Source of the DNA: a virus | Length of the DNA stretch: 41,567 bases | Reading direction: 5' to 3' (one strand) | IMG/VR virus record: IMGVR_UViG_3300013306_000779 | Coordinates: 1 to 41,567 of that record | In this document: positions 40,770 through 41,567 of the stretch, one piece after another | How the letters are laid out: each line of letters starts with the position of its first letter | Position numbering within the stretch: position 1 is the stretch's first letter | Made by a program: the position numbers and the translations under genes | The notes under the pieces: generated by a model | What the model was told of the DNA's origin: nothing | Databases searched by the model: none | What the model saw: the letters and a program-made list of their open reading frames with translations, nothing else

Positions 40770-41567
40770 ATGGAAAGCGTCCCGATCATCCCCTGGCTCG
40801 GCGGTAAGCGCCGCCTTGCCGATCGCCTGCTCAAGTTATTCCCGCCGCATGATTGCTATGTCGAAGCGTTCGCCGGCGGCGCGGCTCTGTTTTTCCTGCG
40901 GCCGTTGCCTGCCAAAGCCGAGATCCTCAACGATGCGAATGGCGACCTGGTCAACCTCTATCGCTGCGTGCAGCATCACCTCGAGGAGTTCGTGCGGCAG
41001 TTCAAATGGGCGCTCAGCTCGAGGCAGATGTTCAAATGGCTGCAGGACACGCGGCCGGAAACGTTGACCGATATCCAGCGAGCGGCGCGCCTGTTCTATC
41101 TGCAGCATCACGCTTTTGGCGGCAAGGTCACCGGCCAGGCCTTCGGCACGGCGACGACGTCGCCGACCGTCAACTTGCTGCGCATCGAGGAGACGCTGAG
41201 CGCGGCGCATTTGCGCCTCGCCGGCGTGACGATCGAGCACGCGCATTGGCTTGAATGCGTGCAGCGCTACGATCGCGCGCACACATTGCATTACCTCGAT
41301 CCGCCTTATTGGGAGACGGAAGGGTATGGCCTGCCGTGGGAATTTGCCGAATACGAGCGCATGGCCGAGTTTGCGCGCAAGGCGAAGGGCAGGGTGATGA
41401 TCTCGATCAATGACCATGCAGCGATTCGGACGGTGTTCGATGGGCTGCACCTAGAGCGAACGGAACTGCGCTATTCGGTCGGCAAGGTCGAGACTGATGC
41501 CCGTGTGGCGGCGGGCGAATTGATCCTTACGAACTGGAAACCGGAGCTCATGGGCGGGCTGTTCTGA
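40770..41567 (+). CDS. dam: DNA adenine methyltransferase, Dam (D12 class)
   Basis: A 265-residue protein. N-terminal WLGGKRRL, SAM-binding YVEAFAGGAALFF (30-42), and the catalytic motif DPPY (177-180) in HYLDPPYWETEG place it in the Dam/D12 class of adenine methylases that methylate GATC or related sites. GAGG lies nine bases before the ATG. Its stop is the last base of the window. It would mask phage DNA from restriction or alter regulation. Confidence 0.9.
   Translation: MESVPIIPWLGGKRRLADRLLKLFPPHDCYVEAFAGGAALFFLRPLPAKAEILNDANGDLVNLYRCVQHHLEEFVRQFKWALSSRQMFKWLQDTRPETLTDIQRAARLFYLQHHAFGGKVTGQAFGTATTSPTVNLLRIEETLSAAHLRLAGVTIEHAHWLECVQRYDRAHTLHYLDPPYWETEGYGLPWEFAEYERMAEFARKAKGRVMISINDHAAIRTVFDGLHLERTELRYSVGKVETDARVAAGELILTNWKPELMGGLF

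Overview
The window is most of the genome of a temperate, long-tailed (siphovirus-like) phage or prophage of a GC-rich proteobacterium. It is GC-rich by eye throughout, genes are packed with ATGA/GTGA start-stop overlaps, and the package is lambda-like: Nu1/GpA-type terminase, lambda-B-type portal, gpW-type connector, tape measure, and no contractile sheath. A host closer than Beta-/Gammaproteobacteria cannot be named from the sequence alone. The window begins exactly on a stop codon and ends exactly on one, so the element probably continues on both sides. No integrase, tRNA or att site is visible.

Layout. (1) 5600 to 1, minus strand: a compact leftward operon of twelve genes with two tiny membrane peptides, a SleB-type cell-wall hydrolase, small DNA-binding and zinc proteins, a large ParB-like protein, and two DUF1566 (C-type-lectin-like) proteins. 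The two DUF1566 genes end in 141-nt repeats that differ at 19 bases, all at first or second codon positions. This is the signature of variable repeats of a diversity-generating retroelement (DGR). (2) 5601-7423: immunity region with a secreted moron-like gene, a CI-type repressor without a peptidase domain, a Cro/YdaS-type regulator and a zinc-ribbon gene. Two near-identical promoter/operator modules (TTAGG-N5-CCTAA pairs 26 bp apart) fire leftward and rightward. (3) 7600-11317: two early genes, a terminator, and a primase-helicase. (4) 11318-11669: a gene-free stretch with nine copies of a 9-bp repeat in opposed blocks, just upstream of the small terminase. (5) 11670-17333: terminase, accessory small genes, and a Mor-like regulator facing a minus-strand gene. 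A parS-like palindrome lies in the terminase gene. (6) 17500-23696: head genes, including a ClpP-protease/major-capsid fusion. (7) 23693-25549: M15 endolysin, holin-like protein, Rz and Rz1 spanins. (8) 25791-40636: Ig-like and head-tail joining proteins, tail tube, tape measure, and a string of large modular adhesins and a hub-like protein. (9) 40770-41567: a Dam-type adenine methylase.

How it fits together. The repressor should silence both the rightward early genes and the leftward operon through the matched operator pairs. The leftward operon links host-envelope functions, a ParB-like protein and two proteins whose lectin-like tips appear to be diversified by a DGR. The reverse transcriptase and template repeat are not in the window. 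The usual DGR order places them just beyond position 1. That prediction, the parS-like site and the opposed repeats upstream of the terminase are the points most worth following.
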